A stretch of DNA of 64,000 bases, from NCBI GenBank assembly GCA_902778105.1, contig CACYWN010000009.1:1-64000 (forward strand). The letters run 5' to 3'. Position 1 is the first letter of the stretch. Each line of letters begins with the position of its first letter. Below, piece after piece: positions 26,120-35,231 of this stretch. Origin of the DNA: an uncultured Bacteroidia bacterium (GTDB lineage Bacteria; Bacteroidota; Bacteroidia; Bacteroidales; UBA932). The translations under genes and the position numbers were made by a program. Below the pieces are notes generated by a model. The model had not been told where the DNA came from and did no database searches. It saw only the letters and a program-made list of their open reading frames with translations.

Positions 26120-27328
26120 CTATTTCAGCCACTTTTCCGGGTCCTGCGGCATCCGTTCCTTCCAGAGCTGGAAATGGAGCTGGTCCTCGCCGGAGATGGT
26201 GTCCACGACCCCGAGGGCCTGGCCTGTCTTCACCTTGTCGCCCGCCTTGACCGAAACGGACTTCAGCTTGCAGTAGAAGGTGAAATAGGAGCCGTGCCGG
26301 ACCAGGACGCACTGGTTGTAGCCGGGGATGACGACGATCTGGGCGACGGTCCCGTCAAAGACGGCCCGGGCCTGGGTCCCCCGTGCGACAGCGAGGGTGA
26401 CGCCGTTGTTGAACGGCAGCTTCACATTCCTGTAGACGGGATGGTAATGCTGGCCGTAGGATTCGACGACCGTACCCTCGACGGGCCAGGGCAGCCGGCC
26501 GCGGTTGGAGGCGAAATTCTTGGAGAGCGCCTCGTCCACCGTCGTGGACGTGCTCTTGCCGCCGGACGACGCGGCTTTTCCGGTCTCGGTGGATTTCTTG
26601 TTGTTCTTGGCGGTCGCCTTGCGGATGATCTCGGCGATTTCCCGGTTCAGGGCCTCCACCTCGCGGTTCTTCTTCTGGAGTTCCTGCTGATATTTCTTCC
26701 GGTCCTTCTGCAACTGGGCGACGAGTCCGGCCGATTCACTCTCCTCGCTGCGAAGGCTCTCCACGTCGGACTGCCGCTGCGACCGGAGCACTTCCGCATC
26801 CGACCGCAGGGAGGACAGACGCTGTTTCTCCACTTCCAGGGAGGCCTGGGTCTCCTGGATGCGCTGGGCCTGGGTCGACATTTCCCTGGAGAACCCGCGC
26901 AGATAGCCGAAACGGCGGACGGCCTGTCCCAGGTTCTCGCTGGAGAGGATATACATGTACCAGATCCGGCTGTCGCGGTTCTTGTAGGCGCTCCGGACCA
27001 GCCGGTCATAATACAGGGACAGGGTGTCGTGGCGGGCCTGCAGGCGGTCGATCTCCTGCTGGCGGACCCGCATGGAATCGTCCAGGGCGCGGATTTCACG
27101 GTCGCTTTCGGCAATCAGTTCCTGCCGCGCCGCAATCTTCCGACGGACCAGTTCCAGGTCCGTCAAGGCCCGGTTGCTGGAACGGGAATTGTCCTTGAGC
27201 CGGCGGTTGATCTCTGCGATTTCCTTCTCCAGTTTCGCTTTCCGGCTCTCCTGGGAACGGGTATCCTGCGCCGATGCCGCCGCCGCGGCGAGCAGCAGGA
27301 GCAGGACGATATGAAGGACTTTCCTCAT
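26120..27328 (-). CDS. EnvC-like murein hydrolase activator (coiled coil plus degenerate LytM domain)
   Basis: A 402-residue periplasmic protein: signal peptide (VLHIVLLLLLAAAAASAQ), a long coiled coil at residues about 25-250, a Ser/Thr/Lys linker, and a C-terminal M23/LytM domain. In the domain the usual metal ligand motif H-x-G-x-D is replaced by FNNGVTLAV and H-x-H by QLHFQL, so it is probably inactive as a peptidase and works, like E. coli EnvC, by activating an amidase at division sites. Overlaps the TPR gene by 4 bases. Confidence 0.9.
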   Translation of the reverse strand: MRKVLHIVLLLLLAAAAASAQDTRSQESRKAKLEKEIAEINRRLKDNSRSSNRALTDLELVRRKIAARQELIAESDREIRALDDSMRVRQQEIDRLQARHDTLSLYYDRLVRSAYKNRDSRIWYMYILSSENLGQAVRRFGYLRGFSREMSTQAQRIQETQASLEVEKQRLSSLRSDAEVLRSQRQSDVESLRSEESESAGLVAQLQKDRKKYQQELQKKNREVEALNREIAEIIRKATAKNNKKSTETGKAASSGGKSTSTTVDEALSKNFASNRGRLPWPVEGTVVESYGQHYHPVYRNVKLPFNNGVTLAVARGTQARAVFDGTVAQIVVIPGYNQCVLVRHGSYFTFYCKLKSVSVKAGDKVKTGQALGVVDTISGEDQLHFQLWKERMPQDPEKWLK

Positions 27329-29037
27329 CTACCGATGGCTTTCAGCCGCTCGGCGACCCGGGTGTCCAGGTCGGGAACCTCGCCTCCCGTATTCCTGGCC
27401 TTGGCCTGGCCCCAATAGACCTGGGCCAGGTCGTACTCGCCAAGGGCATAGAGGACCTCGGCGTAATGGTCCAGCATCACGGCGCTGTCCTTGCCGCCGT
27501 ACAGCATGGCGTGCTTGAAGAAAGGCTTCGCCTCCAGGTCCTTCCCCATCAGGTGCAGGATCCAGGCGAACGTGTCCAGGTAGGTGGCGTTATCCGGCTC
27601 GGCCTCCACCGTTTTCTTGGACATCGCATAGGCCTTCTTGAGTTTCTTGCCCTCCTCGCTCAGGTAATAGGCGTAATTGTTCAGGACCGGCGCATAGTTT
27701 GGATCCATCTTGAGGACCTTGTCATAGGCCTTGTAGGCCGACTTGGAGTCGCCCTTCAAGTGATACATGTCCCCGATCTGGGCCCAGGAACTCTTCACGA
27801 GTTCGGTGTTTTTGGGCTCGCGGGCGGCCATGTACCGGCAGTTCTTGATGATGGAGTCGTAATCCTTGAGATTGTAGTCCGCCAGGTTCAGGTATTCCAT
27901 GAAGCCCAGCTCCTGGAAACGGTTGAACGCGTCGATGCTGCGGTCCCGCACCTCTTCCCACTGCTCCGCCATCATCAGGATCTGGATGCAGCTGGCGGTC
28001 TGGGTCAGGCTGGAAGGATACAGGTCGGCCGACGTGCGGAAGCAGTCGATGCCCTGCTCCATACGTCCCGTGGCGTAATAGTAACCGCCTGCCGTGGACA
28101 GGACCGTACTGTCGGAGGGGTGCCGCTGACGCAGGTGCTCCACCATCGCATCAAACCCGTCCCGGTGCAGCGTAATCAACTTCGGATCCAGGCTGCGCGT
28201 GAGGTTGGCCACGTACATTCCCTTGGCCTCCACGGGCACATTGTCATTGTCGATGAAACTGTCGATGACGGCAAAATACTCGGGATAGCGGCGCGTCGTC
28301 CGGTAGACCTCGGACTTTCCAAGCAAGGCGGGGACATAGTCGCCCTGGGTCTGGAGCGCCTCCTCGTAGCACGCGAGGGCCAGGGAGTCGTTATATTCGG
28401 AAAGGTAATAGTCCCCCATCATGGACAGGACGGAGGGAGAGGTGAAGCGGTCGTTGAAATCCTCCAGCGCAGCGATGGCTTCCTCGCCCTTTCCCTGCTG
28501 GCGGAGGATGTCATAGCGGGTGCGGGCGATCTGCTCGCCGGGGCCCGAAAGCCTTTCGATGTCGTCCAGGGCCTTGAGCGCCTCGTCGAGTTTCTCCTGC
28601 CGGAGGTACAGGTTCAGGAGGTCGTACTGGACCTCCGTCTTGTCGGGAAACTCGGAAAGGATGCTCTCCAGCATCTGGACGACCATTTCGTCCTCGCCCA
28701 TGGCGCGGTAAAGGTCGGCCAGGCGCCGCTTGTACCAATAGTTGTGCGGGTCCAGTTCCACGGCCTTCCGGAGGTGGGTCACGGCGGCGTCGGCATGGTC
28801 CAGCATCGCCTCGCTCAGTCCCAGGTAATAATGGACGGCATCGTTGTCGGGAGCGGCCTTGGAAAGGGTCCCGAGCAGGGTCCGCGCTTCGGCGTAGGAA
28901 CGGTTATTATAGAGGGCGACGGCGTCCACCAGCTGGTTTTCAACGCTTTGTGCGGAGGCGAAAAAGGCTGGCAGAAGCAGCAGCCCCACAAGGATGATCC
29001 TTCTCATCATGCTCATTTGCTTTGCAATCTTCTCCAT
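27325..29037 (-). CDS. Exported tetratricopeptide-repeat protein
   Basis: 570 residues: signal peptide (RRIILVGLLLLPAFFASAQ) and many TPR helices, for example AVALYNNRSYAEARTLLGTLSKAAPDN, AVHYYLGLSEAMLDHADAAVTHLRKAVELDP, and YLDTFAWILHLMGKDLEAKPFFKHAM. Probably a periplasmic scaffold. It is translationally coupled (ATGA overlap) to the EnvC-like gene, suggesting a joint role in envelope or division. The ATG at 29037 lies 9 bases after a TATTTTTG element; internal ATGs at 29016 and 29010 are alternatives. Confidence 0.88.
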   Translation of the reverse strand: MEKIAKQMSMMRRIILVGLLLLPAFFASAQSVENQLVDAVALYNNRSYAEARTLLGTLSKAAPDNDAVHYYLGLSEAMLDHADAAVTHLRKAVELDPHNYWYKRRLADLYRAMGEDEMVVQMLESILSEFPDKTEVQYDLLNLYLRQEKLDEALKALDDIERLSGPGEQIARTRYDILRQQGKGEEAIAALEDFNDRFTSPSVLSMMGDYYLSEYNDSLALACYEEALQTQGDYVPALLGKSEVYRTTRRYPEYFAVIDSFIDNDNVPVEAKGMYVANLTRSLDPKLITLHRDGFDAMVEHLRQRHPSDSTVLSTAGGYYYATGRMEQGIDCFRTSADLYPSSLTQTASCIQILMMAEQWEEVRDRSIDAFNRFQELGFMEYLNLADYNLKDYDSIIKNCRYMAAREPKNTELVKSSWAQIGDMYHLKGDSKSAYKAYDKVLKMDPNYAPVLNNYAYYLSEEGKKLKKAYAMSKKTVEAEPDNATYLDTFAWILHLMGKDLEAKPFFKHAMLYGGKDSAVMLDHYAEVLYALGEYDLAQVYWGQAKARNTGGEVPDLDTRVAERLKAIGR

Positions 29038-29046
29038 GTCCGTTTA

Positions 29047-29054
29047 CAAAAATA
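29047..29054 (-). promoter_or_regulatory. -7 element of the TPR-EnvC operon
   Basis: TATTTTTG on the minus strand, 9 bases before the ATG at 29037. It lies between divergent genes. Confidence 0.5.
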
Positions 29055-29090
29055 ATACAAAATCACGGAATTTTTACGAAATTTGTGTTG

Positions 29091-29711
29091 ATGAACTTTT
29101 TTCCAGGGCGGATGAAACATTTATTCGGCAAATTGCATCTAATAACCTGGACAACATCGGATGACCCTCCTGCGGGTGGCAGTGCCCTGGAACGACTGAT
29201 CCCGGCCTGCCGGAGCGGAGACAGGACCGCACAGAAACGCCTGTTCGACGCGCTCGCACCCAAGATGATGGCACTCTGCCTCCGCTACGTCGGAGACCGG
29301 CCCACGGCCGAAGACGTGCTCCAGGAGGGATTCATTTCGTTGTTTTCCAGGCTCGACAGCTATTCGGGGGCGGGATCCTTCGAAGGCTGGGCCCGAAGGA
29401 TCTTTGTCAACACTGCCCTGATGCATCTCCGCAAGACCGATGCCCTCAAACTCAGCGACGACATCGGCGAAGCCCGCGGCCTCTTCTCGGAGGAGGCCAC
29501 CCCGGTCCAGAAAATCGGCTACCGGGAACTGACGGGGCTGATTGCGAAACTGCCCCCCGATGCCCGCACCATTTTCAACATGTTCGTCATCGAAGGCTAT
29601 TCGCACAAGGAAATCGCGCAGACGCTGGGCCTCAACGAGGCCACGACGCGTTCCAAGCTCCAACGGGCGAGGATCAGGCTGCAGGAAATGATCAAAGGAC
29701 TTGAAAAATGA
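29091..29711 (+). CDS. ECF-type RNA polymerase sigma factor
   Basis: A 206-residue sigma-70 family protein with only regions 2 and 4. Region 2: LFDALAPKMMALCLRYVGDRPTAEDVLQEGFISLF and SFEGWARRIFVNTALMHLRK. Region 4: LPPDARTIFNMFVIEGYSHKEIAQTLGLNEATTRSKLQRAR. The ATG at 29091 was chosen over 29022, which precedes a non-conserved stretch; 29112 is also possible. It overlaps the next gene by 4 bases (ATGA), so the pair is a unit, and the partner is probably its membrane-bound controller. Confidence 0.92.
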   Translation: MNFFPGRMKHLFGKLHLITWTTSDDPPAGGSALERLIPACRSGDRTAQKRLFDALAPKMMALCLRYVGDRPTAEDVLQEGFISLFSRLDSYSGAGSFEGWARRIFVNTALMHLRKTDALKLSDDIGEARGLFSEEATPVQKIGYRELTGLIAKLPPDARTIFNMFVIEGYSHKEIAQTLGLNEATTRSKLQRARIRLQEMIKGLEK

Positions 29712-30916
29712 AAGAGAACGAGTTTGACATATATGTAAGGAACCTGATGGACGGGGCGGAGGAATCCGTTTCCCCGGACCTGTGGAAAGGGGTGGAAGCC
29801 GGCCTGGACCGGACTGCCCGGAAGCGTGTGGTTCCTGTCTGGGTCTGGCGGAGCCTGGCGGGAGCCGGCATCGCCGCCGCCGTGGCAGCCGCCGTCGTGC
29901 TCCTGACCCCCGGAAAGAACCTTTCTAACCAACCAACCATACAACCCGTCGCCCAGGCGACAGACGACGAACCTCTTCCGGTCGAAACCGGGCCGGAAGA
30001 GGGAACCGTCATCCCCATGGCGCAGCAGGTCACCCGCCTGAAGGGGCGCAGCGCCTATGTGCCCGAAAGCGACACCCCCATCATCACCTCCCCGGAGGAA
30101 ATCCTGACGACCGAAGCCGTCGTCGACGAGCCCGAGCGCAAGCCGGACGCGATCATCGGCCTTCCCAAACAGCATACGGAAGCCTCCTTCACCTCCGACG
30201 AGGAAGCTTTCCGGCAGCTGGCCTTCGAAGAGCACAGGATCCGCCAGCGCGGTCACTTCTCGATGAGCGTCCTGGGGGACATCCAGTCCAACATGCGTCC
30301 GGACAGCCCGGGCGCCAAGACCCGCCGGGCACCCGGCTTCTTCGTGATGCCCGCCCCCACCCAGACCGGAATCTACCGCGAGGGCAACGAGTACAGCTTC
30401 GGCCTGCCGGTCTCCGGCGGCCTGAGCCTCCGCTATGACTTCAACCAGCGCTGGGGCATCGGTACCGGCATCCAGTATACGAATCTCAGCCGCTCCTTCC
30501 TGGGGGACTACCACGTCGTTGAGAACGGCGCTTTCACGAAGCAGCTCTTCGATACCGACATCACCAACCAGCAGCACTACGTCGGCGTTCCGCTGAACCT
30601 GTATTTCAACATCGTCAACACCGGCAACTGGAACTTCCACGTAATGACCGGCGGTACGGCCGAAATGCTGGTGGACAACCATTTCCTCATCCACGACAGC
30701 GAGGGTGACATCCACCTCCACCAGAAGGTGGACCGTCCCCAGTTCTCCGTGGGCGTGGGCGTGGGCGTCGAATTCAAGTTCACGCCGAACGTGGGCATCT
30801 ACTTCGACCCTACGCTCCGTTACTATTTCGACAACGGCCAGCCGCGCTCCATCCGGACCATCCAACCGCTCCGCATGGACTTCGAAGCGGGCCTCCGCTT
30901 CTCGCTGGGACAGTAA
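29708..30916 (+). CDS. Membrane protein with anti-sigma-like N-terminus and beta-barrel-like C-terminus
   Basis: 402 residues. The first 45 are charged and cytoplasmic in style (MKENEFDIYVRNLMDGAEESVSPDLWKGVEAGL), then one membrane segment (WRSLAGAGIAAAVAAAVVLL), a long acidic/Pro-rich linker, and from about residue 180 a domain of alternating beta strands like an outer-membrane porin (GLSLRYDFNQRWGIGTGIQYTNL, YVGVPLNLYFNIVNTGNWNFHVMTGG, GVGVGVEFKFTPNVGIYFDPTLRYYF). Fused to an inner-membrane anchor such a barrel cannot sit in the outer membrane in the usual way. It may be the sigma factor's regulator; no function is established. Confidence 0.82.
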   Translation: MKENEFDIYVRNLMDGAEESVSPDLWKGVEAGLDRTARKRVVPVWVWRSLAGAGIAAAVAAAVVLLTPGKNLSNQPTIQPVAQATDDEPLPVETGPEEGTVIPMAQQVTRLKGRSAYVPESDTPIITSPEEILTTEAVVDEPERKPDAIIGLPKQHTEASFTSDEEAFRQLAFEEHRIRQRGHFSMSVLGDIQSNMRPDSPGAKTRRAPGFFVMPAPTQTGIYREGNEYSFGLPVSGGLSLRYDFNQRWGIGTGIQYTNLSRSFLGDYHVVENGAFTKQLFDTDITNQQHYVGVPLNLYFNIVNTGNWNFHVMTGGTAEMLVDNHFLIHDSEGDIHLHQKVDRPQFSVGVGVGVEFKFTPNVGIYFDPTLRYYFDNGQPRSIRTIQPLRMDFEAGLRFSLGQ

Positions 30917-30938
30917 AAAACGTTAATTTGACCCCTGA

Positions 30939-30975
30939 AACAACACAAGTTATCAACAGCTTGTGTTGTTTTTTC
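30939..30975 (+). terminator. Terminator after the sigma factor operon
   Basis: AACAACACAAG (30939-30949) and CTTGTGTTGTT (30960-30970) form a perfect 11-bp stem followed by TTTTTT. The right arm contains TTG at 30966-30968, which is 18 bases before the TACCTTGG (30987-30994) of the next gene, so terminator and promoter overlap. Confidence 0.88.
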
Positions 30976-31006
30976 ATTTTCCTCTCTACCTTGGCGGAAA
31001 AAAGCC

Positions 31007-32212
31007 ATGCGAAAACCTGCTTTCTTTCTGCTCTGTTTCCTCCTGTCATCCTGCATCCGGGACACGCTGTTTCCCGGGACGCCCCGGTTCTCCCACGAAA
31101 ACGGCCGGCCGGGTCACGGGACCGACAGTACGGACATCATCCCGCCCGGCCCTCACGTCTATCTGACCGCCGTCCGTTTTCCGGACGGATTCGCCTGGGA
31201 GGAGGACACCTGCGCCGTGGACGGGCCGGTATGGATCGACCTGTACCGGGACGGCAGACTCGTCCGGAGCATCCCTGCCGGCTCCTCCATCCACGCCGAC
31301 ATGCACCGGTTCCGGAACGGCCGTCTGTACACCGACTTCTCTTCGGGGGAAGAGACGGTGGTCTGCCAGGACGGACTCGAACTGTTCCGGTTTTCCGGCC
31401 GGGAAGCGCTCCGGGGATTCCTGGTCCGGGAGGACGGCGTCCACACCCTGGGCCAGGACCGCGACGGGAACGGATTCACCTACCGGATTGACGGAAGGGC
31501 TGTTTTCCGGAGCGAAGCGGGGCTTGTCTGCGGCGACCCCTGTACCCCGGGACGGCCGGGCGGAGCCCTGACGGAAGAGGACGAATGGGTATTCTATGCC
31601 TATGGGGTCGGGGTGGACGGAGCGACGGAATATTATATCCTTCGGAACGGGGAGCTGTACAAGACCCTTCCCAAAGGGTCGGGAGGAACCGTCCGGGATA
31701 TCCAGGTCATCCACGGAAATGTGTACCGGATCCGGAACCAGACCCGGGTGACCGTTCTCGAATCCGACGAGAAGACCTCCACACTCCCGGTCCAAGGAAG
31801 GGATATGCTGGTCCGGGGACGGATCGTTCCGCTGGAAAAGGACGTGCTGGTCCTCGGAGCCGTCGCCTCTCCGGACGGAACCCGGCGATGTTTCCTGTTC
31901 TCGGAAAAGGGGAACGCGTATCCGACCGACGGGAAGACAGATATTACCGAGCTGGTGGCCGACGGGGGCGTCGCTGCCTGGATGACGGTCGATGCCGCCG
32001 GACAGCCGCTCCGGCTGGAGCGCAGCGACGGGAATGGAAAGTCCCTTCCGGGGAATGTACGGCTGATTTCCGGCCATTGCATGCTGCTCCGGGAGGGACA
32101 TGCCTACCTGGCCCTGACCGGCCGGAACGGGAAAGCCAACCGCCTGTGGGTGGACGGAGAGGAGACGGAGATTCCGTTCAACGGCTATTTCACTTCCGTA
32201 ACGGTGGAATAA
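31007..32212 (+). CDS. Lipoprotein of unknown function, propeller-like
   Basis: 401 residues with a lipoprotein signal (FFLLCFLLSSCIRD). The mature part has repeated short beta motifs of the form YYILRNGELYKTL, FTYRIDGRAVFRS, CFLFSEKGNAYPT, suggesting a beta-propeller-like fold of about 40-50 residue blades. No family was recognised and no function is proposed. The ATG lies 12 bases after a TACCTTGG element. The end of the gene carries the promoter of ispE. Confidence 0.75.
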   Translation: MRKPAFFLLCFLLSSCIRDTLFPGTPRFSHENGRPGHGTDSTDIIPPGPHVYLTAVRFPDGFAWEEDTCAVDGPVWIDLYRDGRLVRSIPAGSSIHADMHRFRNGRLYTDFSSGEETVVCQDGLELFRFSGREALRGFLVREDGVHTLGQDRDGNGFTYRIDGRAVFRSEAGLVCGDPCTPGRPGGALTEEDEWVFYAYGVGVDGATEYYILRNGELYKTLPKGSGGTVRDIQVIHGNVYRIRNQTRVTVLESDEKTSTLPVQGRDMLVRGRIVPLEKDVLVLGAVASPDGTRRCFLFSEKGNAYPTDGKTDITELVADGGVAAWMTVDAAGQPLRLERSDGNGKSLPGNVRLISGHCMLLREGHAYLALTGRNGKANRLWVDGEETEIPFNGYFTSVTVE

Positions 32213-32216
32213 TTGC

Positions 32217-32224
32217 TATCTTTG
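32217..32224 (+). promoter_or_regulatory. -7 element of ispE
   Basis: TATCTTTG begins 4 bases after the previous stop and ends 4 bases before the ispE ATG; the transcript must be leaderless. Confidence 0.65.
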
Positions 32225-32228
32225 CGGC

Positions 32229-33065
32229 ATGATCTGCCGCCCGAACGTCAAACTCAACCTCGGCCTCCACGTACTCCGCCGCCGCCCGGACGGCTACCAC
32301 GACCTGGAGACCCTCTTCCTGCCCTGCCCGGCGTACCACGACACGCTGGAAATCATCACCGGAGACGATTTCAGCCGGACTTCCGCCCGGCTGCAGTCCG
32401 GGTATTCCGGCGGACAGGTGGCCCAGGGCATCTCCCCTGACGGGAAATTGATGGTAACCATTGCCCGGAAAGCAGGCGTGGACTGGAATCCGATGGACGA
32501 CCTGACGGCCCGGGCCTATTTCCTGCTGGCGGAGCGGCACAAGCTGCCCCCGATGAAAATCTATCTGGAAAAAACCTCACCCGTGGGGGCGGGACTCGGC
32601 GGCGGATCGGCCGATGCGGCTTTCGCCCTCCGGATGATGGCGGATCTCGCCGGGCTGGACCTTCCGGACGAGGAACTCGCCACACTTGCCGCCCGCCTGG
32701 GAAGCGACTGCGCCTTTTTCATCTATAACCGGCCGATGCTCGGCACCGGACGGGGCGAAGTGCTCGAGCCCCTGGATGTGGACCTGTCCGGTTACCGGCT
32801 GGAAGTGACGGTTCCTGAGGGTATCGCCGTCTCCACGGCCGACGCCTACCGGGGAATCGTTCCCCGGCAGCCGGCCTGCCCGCTCCGCGAAGTCCTCGCC
32901 CAACCGGTCGAAACGTGGAAGGACCTTCTCGTGAACGATTTCGAGACGACGGTTTTCGCCCGACACCCCCGCCTGGCGGAAATCAAGCAGTCCCTCTACG
33001 AAGGAGGTGCCGTCTATGCCTCGATGTCCGGAAGCGGTTCGGCGCTTTACGCCTTTTATCGATAA
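32229..33065 (+). CDS. ispE: 4-diphosphocytidyl-2-C-methyl-D-erythritol kinase
   Basis: Phosphorylates CDP-methylerythritol in the MEP pathway to isoprenoids. The 278-residue GHMP-kinase has the N-terminal motif CRPNVKLNLGLHVLRRRPDGYHDLET, the ATP loop SPVGAGLGGGSADAAFALR near residue 117 and the C-terminal GGAVYASMSGSGSALYAF. Length is standard. Start fixed by the adjacent -7 element. A terminator follows at 33075. Confidence 0.96.
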   Translation: MICRPNVKLNLGLHVLRRRPDGYHDLETLFLPCPAYHDTLEIITGDDFSRTSARLQSGYSGGQVAQGISPDGKLMVTIARKAGVDWNPMDDLTARAYFLLAERHKLPPMKIYLEKTSPVGAGLGGGSADAAFALRMMADLAGLDLPDEELATLAARLGSDCAFFIYNRPMLGTGRGEVLEPLDVDLSGYRLEVTVPEGIAVSTADAYRGIVPRQPACPLREVLAQPVETWKDLLVNDFETTVFARHPRLAEIKQSLYEGGAVYASMSGSGSALYAFYR

Positions 33066-33074
33066 AAAATTCAC

Positions 33075-33108
33075 AAACGGTCTTCCACGCATCCGGGAGG
33101 CCGTTTTT
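33075..33108 (+). terminator. Terminator after ispE
   Basis: AAACGG-t-CTTCC and GGgAGG-CCGTTT pair around an 8-base loop, followed by a T-run. Confidence 0.7.
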
Positions 33109-33175
33109 CATCATCCTGATAAGAGAAAGCAAGAAAAAATTCCGCCACATTTTGCGGTTTCTTGCCCTCCACGGA

Positions 33176-33207
33176 ACCGTTTTTCCGTAGGTTTACCGAA
33201 AAACGGT
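33176..33207 (+). promoter_or_regulatory. Hairpin directly before the comM start codon
   Basis: ACCGTTTTTC (33176-33185) and GAAAAACGGT (33198-33207) are a perfect 10-bp inverted repeat; the ATG follows one base later. The 12-base loop holds TAGGTTTA, a weak -7-like element. It may be an operator or a start-site-masking RNA hairpin. Confidence 0.45.
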
Positions 33208-33208
33208 C

Positions 33209-34774
33209 ATGCTGGTTTATATACATGGAGCGAAATGCGTCGGGATCGAAGCGGTTCCGGTGACGGTGGAAGTGGACATCACCCTGGGTATCGGGATCCA
33301 TCTGGTAGGACTCGCCGACGCGGCGGTGAAAGAAAGCCTTCTCAGGACGGTGACTGCCCTGCAGGCCAAAGGATTCCGCATCCCCGGAAAGAAGATCGTC
33401 ATCAACCTGGCCCCTGCGGACCTCCACAAGCAGGGCAGCGGATATGACCTCCCCATCGCCCTGGGCATCATCGCCGCTTCCGGGCAACGGGAACTCCCCG
33501 GATTGGACAAGTATCTGATCATGGGAGAATTGGGACTGGACGGAAGCATCCGCTACGTGGCGGGAACGCTGCCCATGGTGGAGTCTGCGGTCCGCCGCGG
33601 ATACCGGGGCGCCATCCTGCCGGAGCGGTCGGCCCTGGAGGCGGTCGATTTCCAGGAGACCCTGGTCTTCGGGGTACGGACCCTGGACGACGTGTTCCGC
33701 ATCCTGGAAGAGAAGGAAGACCCGTCGGACCTGCTCATTTGGAACACGGAATGCTATGCCAGGGCCTTGCGCGAGGAGCAGGAGCGGCCCGCTACGGCCG
33801 ATTACATGGACTTCGCCGACATCCTGGGGCAGGAGAATGCGAAAAGGGCCGTGGAAATAGCAGCTGCGGGCTCTCACAACCTGATTTTCATCGGTAGTCC
33901 GGGCAGCGGGAAGAGTTCGATGGCGAAGGCGGTGGCGGGCATCCTGCCGCCGATGACCAAGGAAGAGTCGGCCGTGACTTCCAAGATCTGGTCGGTCGCA
34001 GGCAAGGCGACGGGCCGCCTGGGCCTGATGCGCCAGCGTCCTTTCCGTGCCCCGCACATCTCCGCGTCCAAGGCAGCCATCCTGGGCGGCGGCAGCGGGG
34101 AGAACATCCAGCCCGGTGAGGTGAGCCTCGCTTCGGGAGGCGTCCTCTTTGCCGATGAATTCTGCGAGGCGCCCAAATCCACCCTGGAAGCCCTCAGGGG
34201 CCCGTTGGAAGACCGGAAAGTCACCATCTCCCGTCTCAAGGCGAAGATTGTCTATCCCGCTTCCTTCATGCTCATCGCCGCTTCCAACCCCTGCCCCTGC
34301 GGCTACTATGGCGAAGGCGACCGATGCACCTGCACCGTCGGCGCCCGTGCGGCCTATCTCGCGAAGCTGAGCGGGCCCGTCATGGACAGGATCGACCTGC
34401 AGGCCTGGATCAAGCCGGTGCCCACCTCCGTGCTCGTCGAAGGACGCAAGGGAGAACCTTCCGCCGCCATTGCGGAACGGGTCCGGAAAGCCCGCGACAT
34501 CCAGCGGGAGCGGTTCCGGGGCACGGGCATCTTCACCAATGCGGAAATGTCCCCGAAGCAGCTGGAACGCTTCTGTCCCCTTTCCGGCGACTGCAAGGCC
34601 ACCCTGGAGAAGCTGATCGACCGCCTGGGCCTGTCGGCGCGGGCCTACACCCGGATCATCAAGATCGCCCGGACCATCGCCGACCTCGCCGGCCTTCCCG
34701 ACATCCTCCCCGCCCATCTGCTCGAAGCCGCCGGCTACCGCTTCCTGGACAGAAGAAACATTCTGGATTTATAA
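33209..34774 (+). CDS. comM: ComM/YifB-type Mg-chelatase-like AAA+ ATPase
   Basis: 521 residues with the three-part ComM layout: an N-terminal S5-like domain (VDITLGIGIHLVGLADAAVKES, NLAPADLHKQGSGYDLPIALGI), an AAA+ core with Walker A IGSPGSGKSSMAK near residue 230 and LFADEF Walker B, a Cys-rich NPCPCGYYG...CTC segment, and a C-terminal helical domain. ComM homologues are hexameric helicases that drive branch migration during natural transformation. No competence genes are adjacent. Confidence 0.94.
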   Translation: MLVYIHGAKCVGIEAVPVTVEVDITLGIGIHLVGLADAAVKESLLRTVTALQAKGFRIPGKKIVINLAPADLHKQGSGYDLPIALGIIAASGQRELPGLDKYLIMGELGLDGSIRYVAGTLPMVESAVRRGYRGAILPERSALEAVDFQETLVFGVRTLDDVFRILEEKEDPSDLLIWNTECYARALREEQERPATADYMDFADILGQENAKRAVEIAAAGSHNLIFIGSPGSGKSSMAKAVAGILPPMTKEESAVTSKIWSVAGKATGRLGLMRQRPFRAPHISASKAAILGGGSGENIQPGEVSLASGGVLFADEFCEAPKSTLEALRGPLEDRKVTISRLKAKIVYPASFMLIAASNPCPCGYYGEGDRCTCTVGARAAYLAKLSGPVMDRIDLQAWIKPVPTSVLVEGRKGEPSAAIAERVRKARDIQRERFRGTGIFTNAEMSPKQLERFCPLSGDCKATLEKLIDRLGLSARAYTRIIKIARTIADLAGLPDILPAHLLEAAGYRFLDRRNILDL

Positions 34775-34782
34775 ATAATGAT

Positions 34783-34790
34783 TATCTTTG
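34783..34790 (+). promoter_or_regulatory. -7 element of tsaE
   Basis: TATCTTTG ends 6 bases before the tsaE ATG at 34797; the in-frame TTG at 34788 lies inside the element and is not the start. Confidence 0.65.
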
Positions 34791-34796
34791 CAGGCG

Positions 34797-35231
34797 ATGA
34801 CACACCAAATCCACATCCGCGACCTGCAGGACCTGGACCGGGCCGCGGGAGAATTCCTCGAGGCCATCGGGGACAACAAGCTCATCGCCTTCTATGCACC
34901 GATGGGCGCGGGCAAGACGACCTTCACGACCGCGGTCTGCAAGCGGCTCGGCGTCAGCGAGGACGCCGTCAGCTCTCCCACCTTCGCCATCGTCAACGAA
35001 TACCGCACCGGCTCGGGCGAGCCGATGTATCATTTTGATTTCTACCGGATCGAAAGGCTCGAAGAGGCCTACGACATCGGCCTCTACGACTATCTGGACA
35101 GCGGCAGCCTGTGCCTCATGGAATGGCCCGAAAACATCGAGGAACTTCTTCCCGAGCAGACCCTGAAGGTCCATATCCGGGTCAACCCCGACAACAGCCG
35201 GACGCTTTCCTGGGAGGACGGGAGGCAGTGA
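34797..35231 (+). CDS. tsaE: tRNA threonylcarbamoyladenosine biosynthesis ATPase TsaE
   Basis: A 144-residue P-loop ATPase that supports TsaB/TsaD in making the t6A base of ANN-decoding tRNAs. Walker A is APMGAGKTTF near residue 38; SSPTFAIVNEY and the YHFDFYRI and CLMEWPENIEELLP motifs are diagnostic. Normal length. The last six codons and the stop are part of the left arm of the hairpin element at 35213-35332. Confidence 0.95.
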   Translation: MTHQIHIRDLQDLDRAAGEFLEAIGDNKLIAFYAPMGAGKTTFTTAVCKRLGVSEDAVSSPTFAIVNEYRTGSGEPMYHFDFYRIERLEEAYDIGLYDYLDSGSLCLMEWPENIEELLPEQTLKVHIRVNPDNSRTLSWEDGRQ

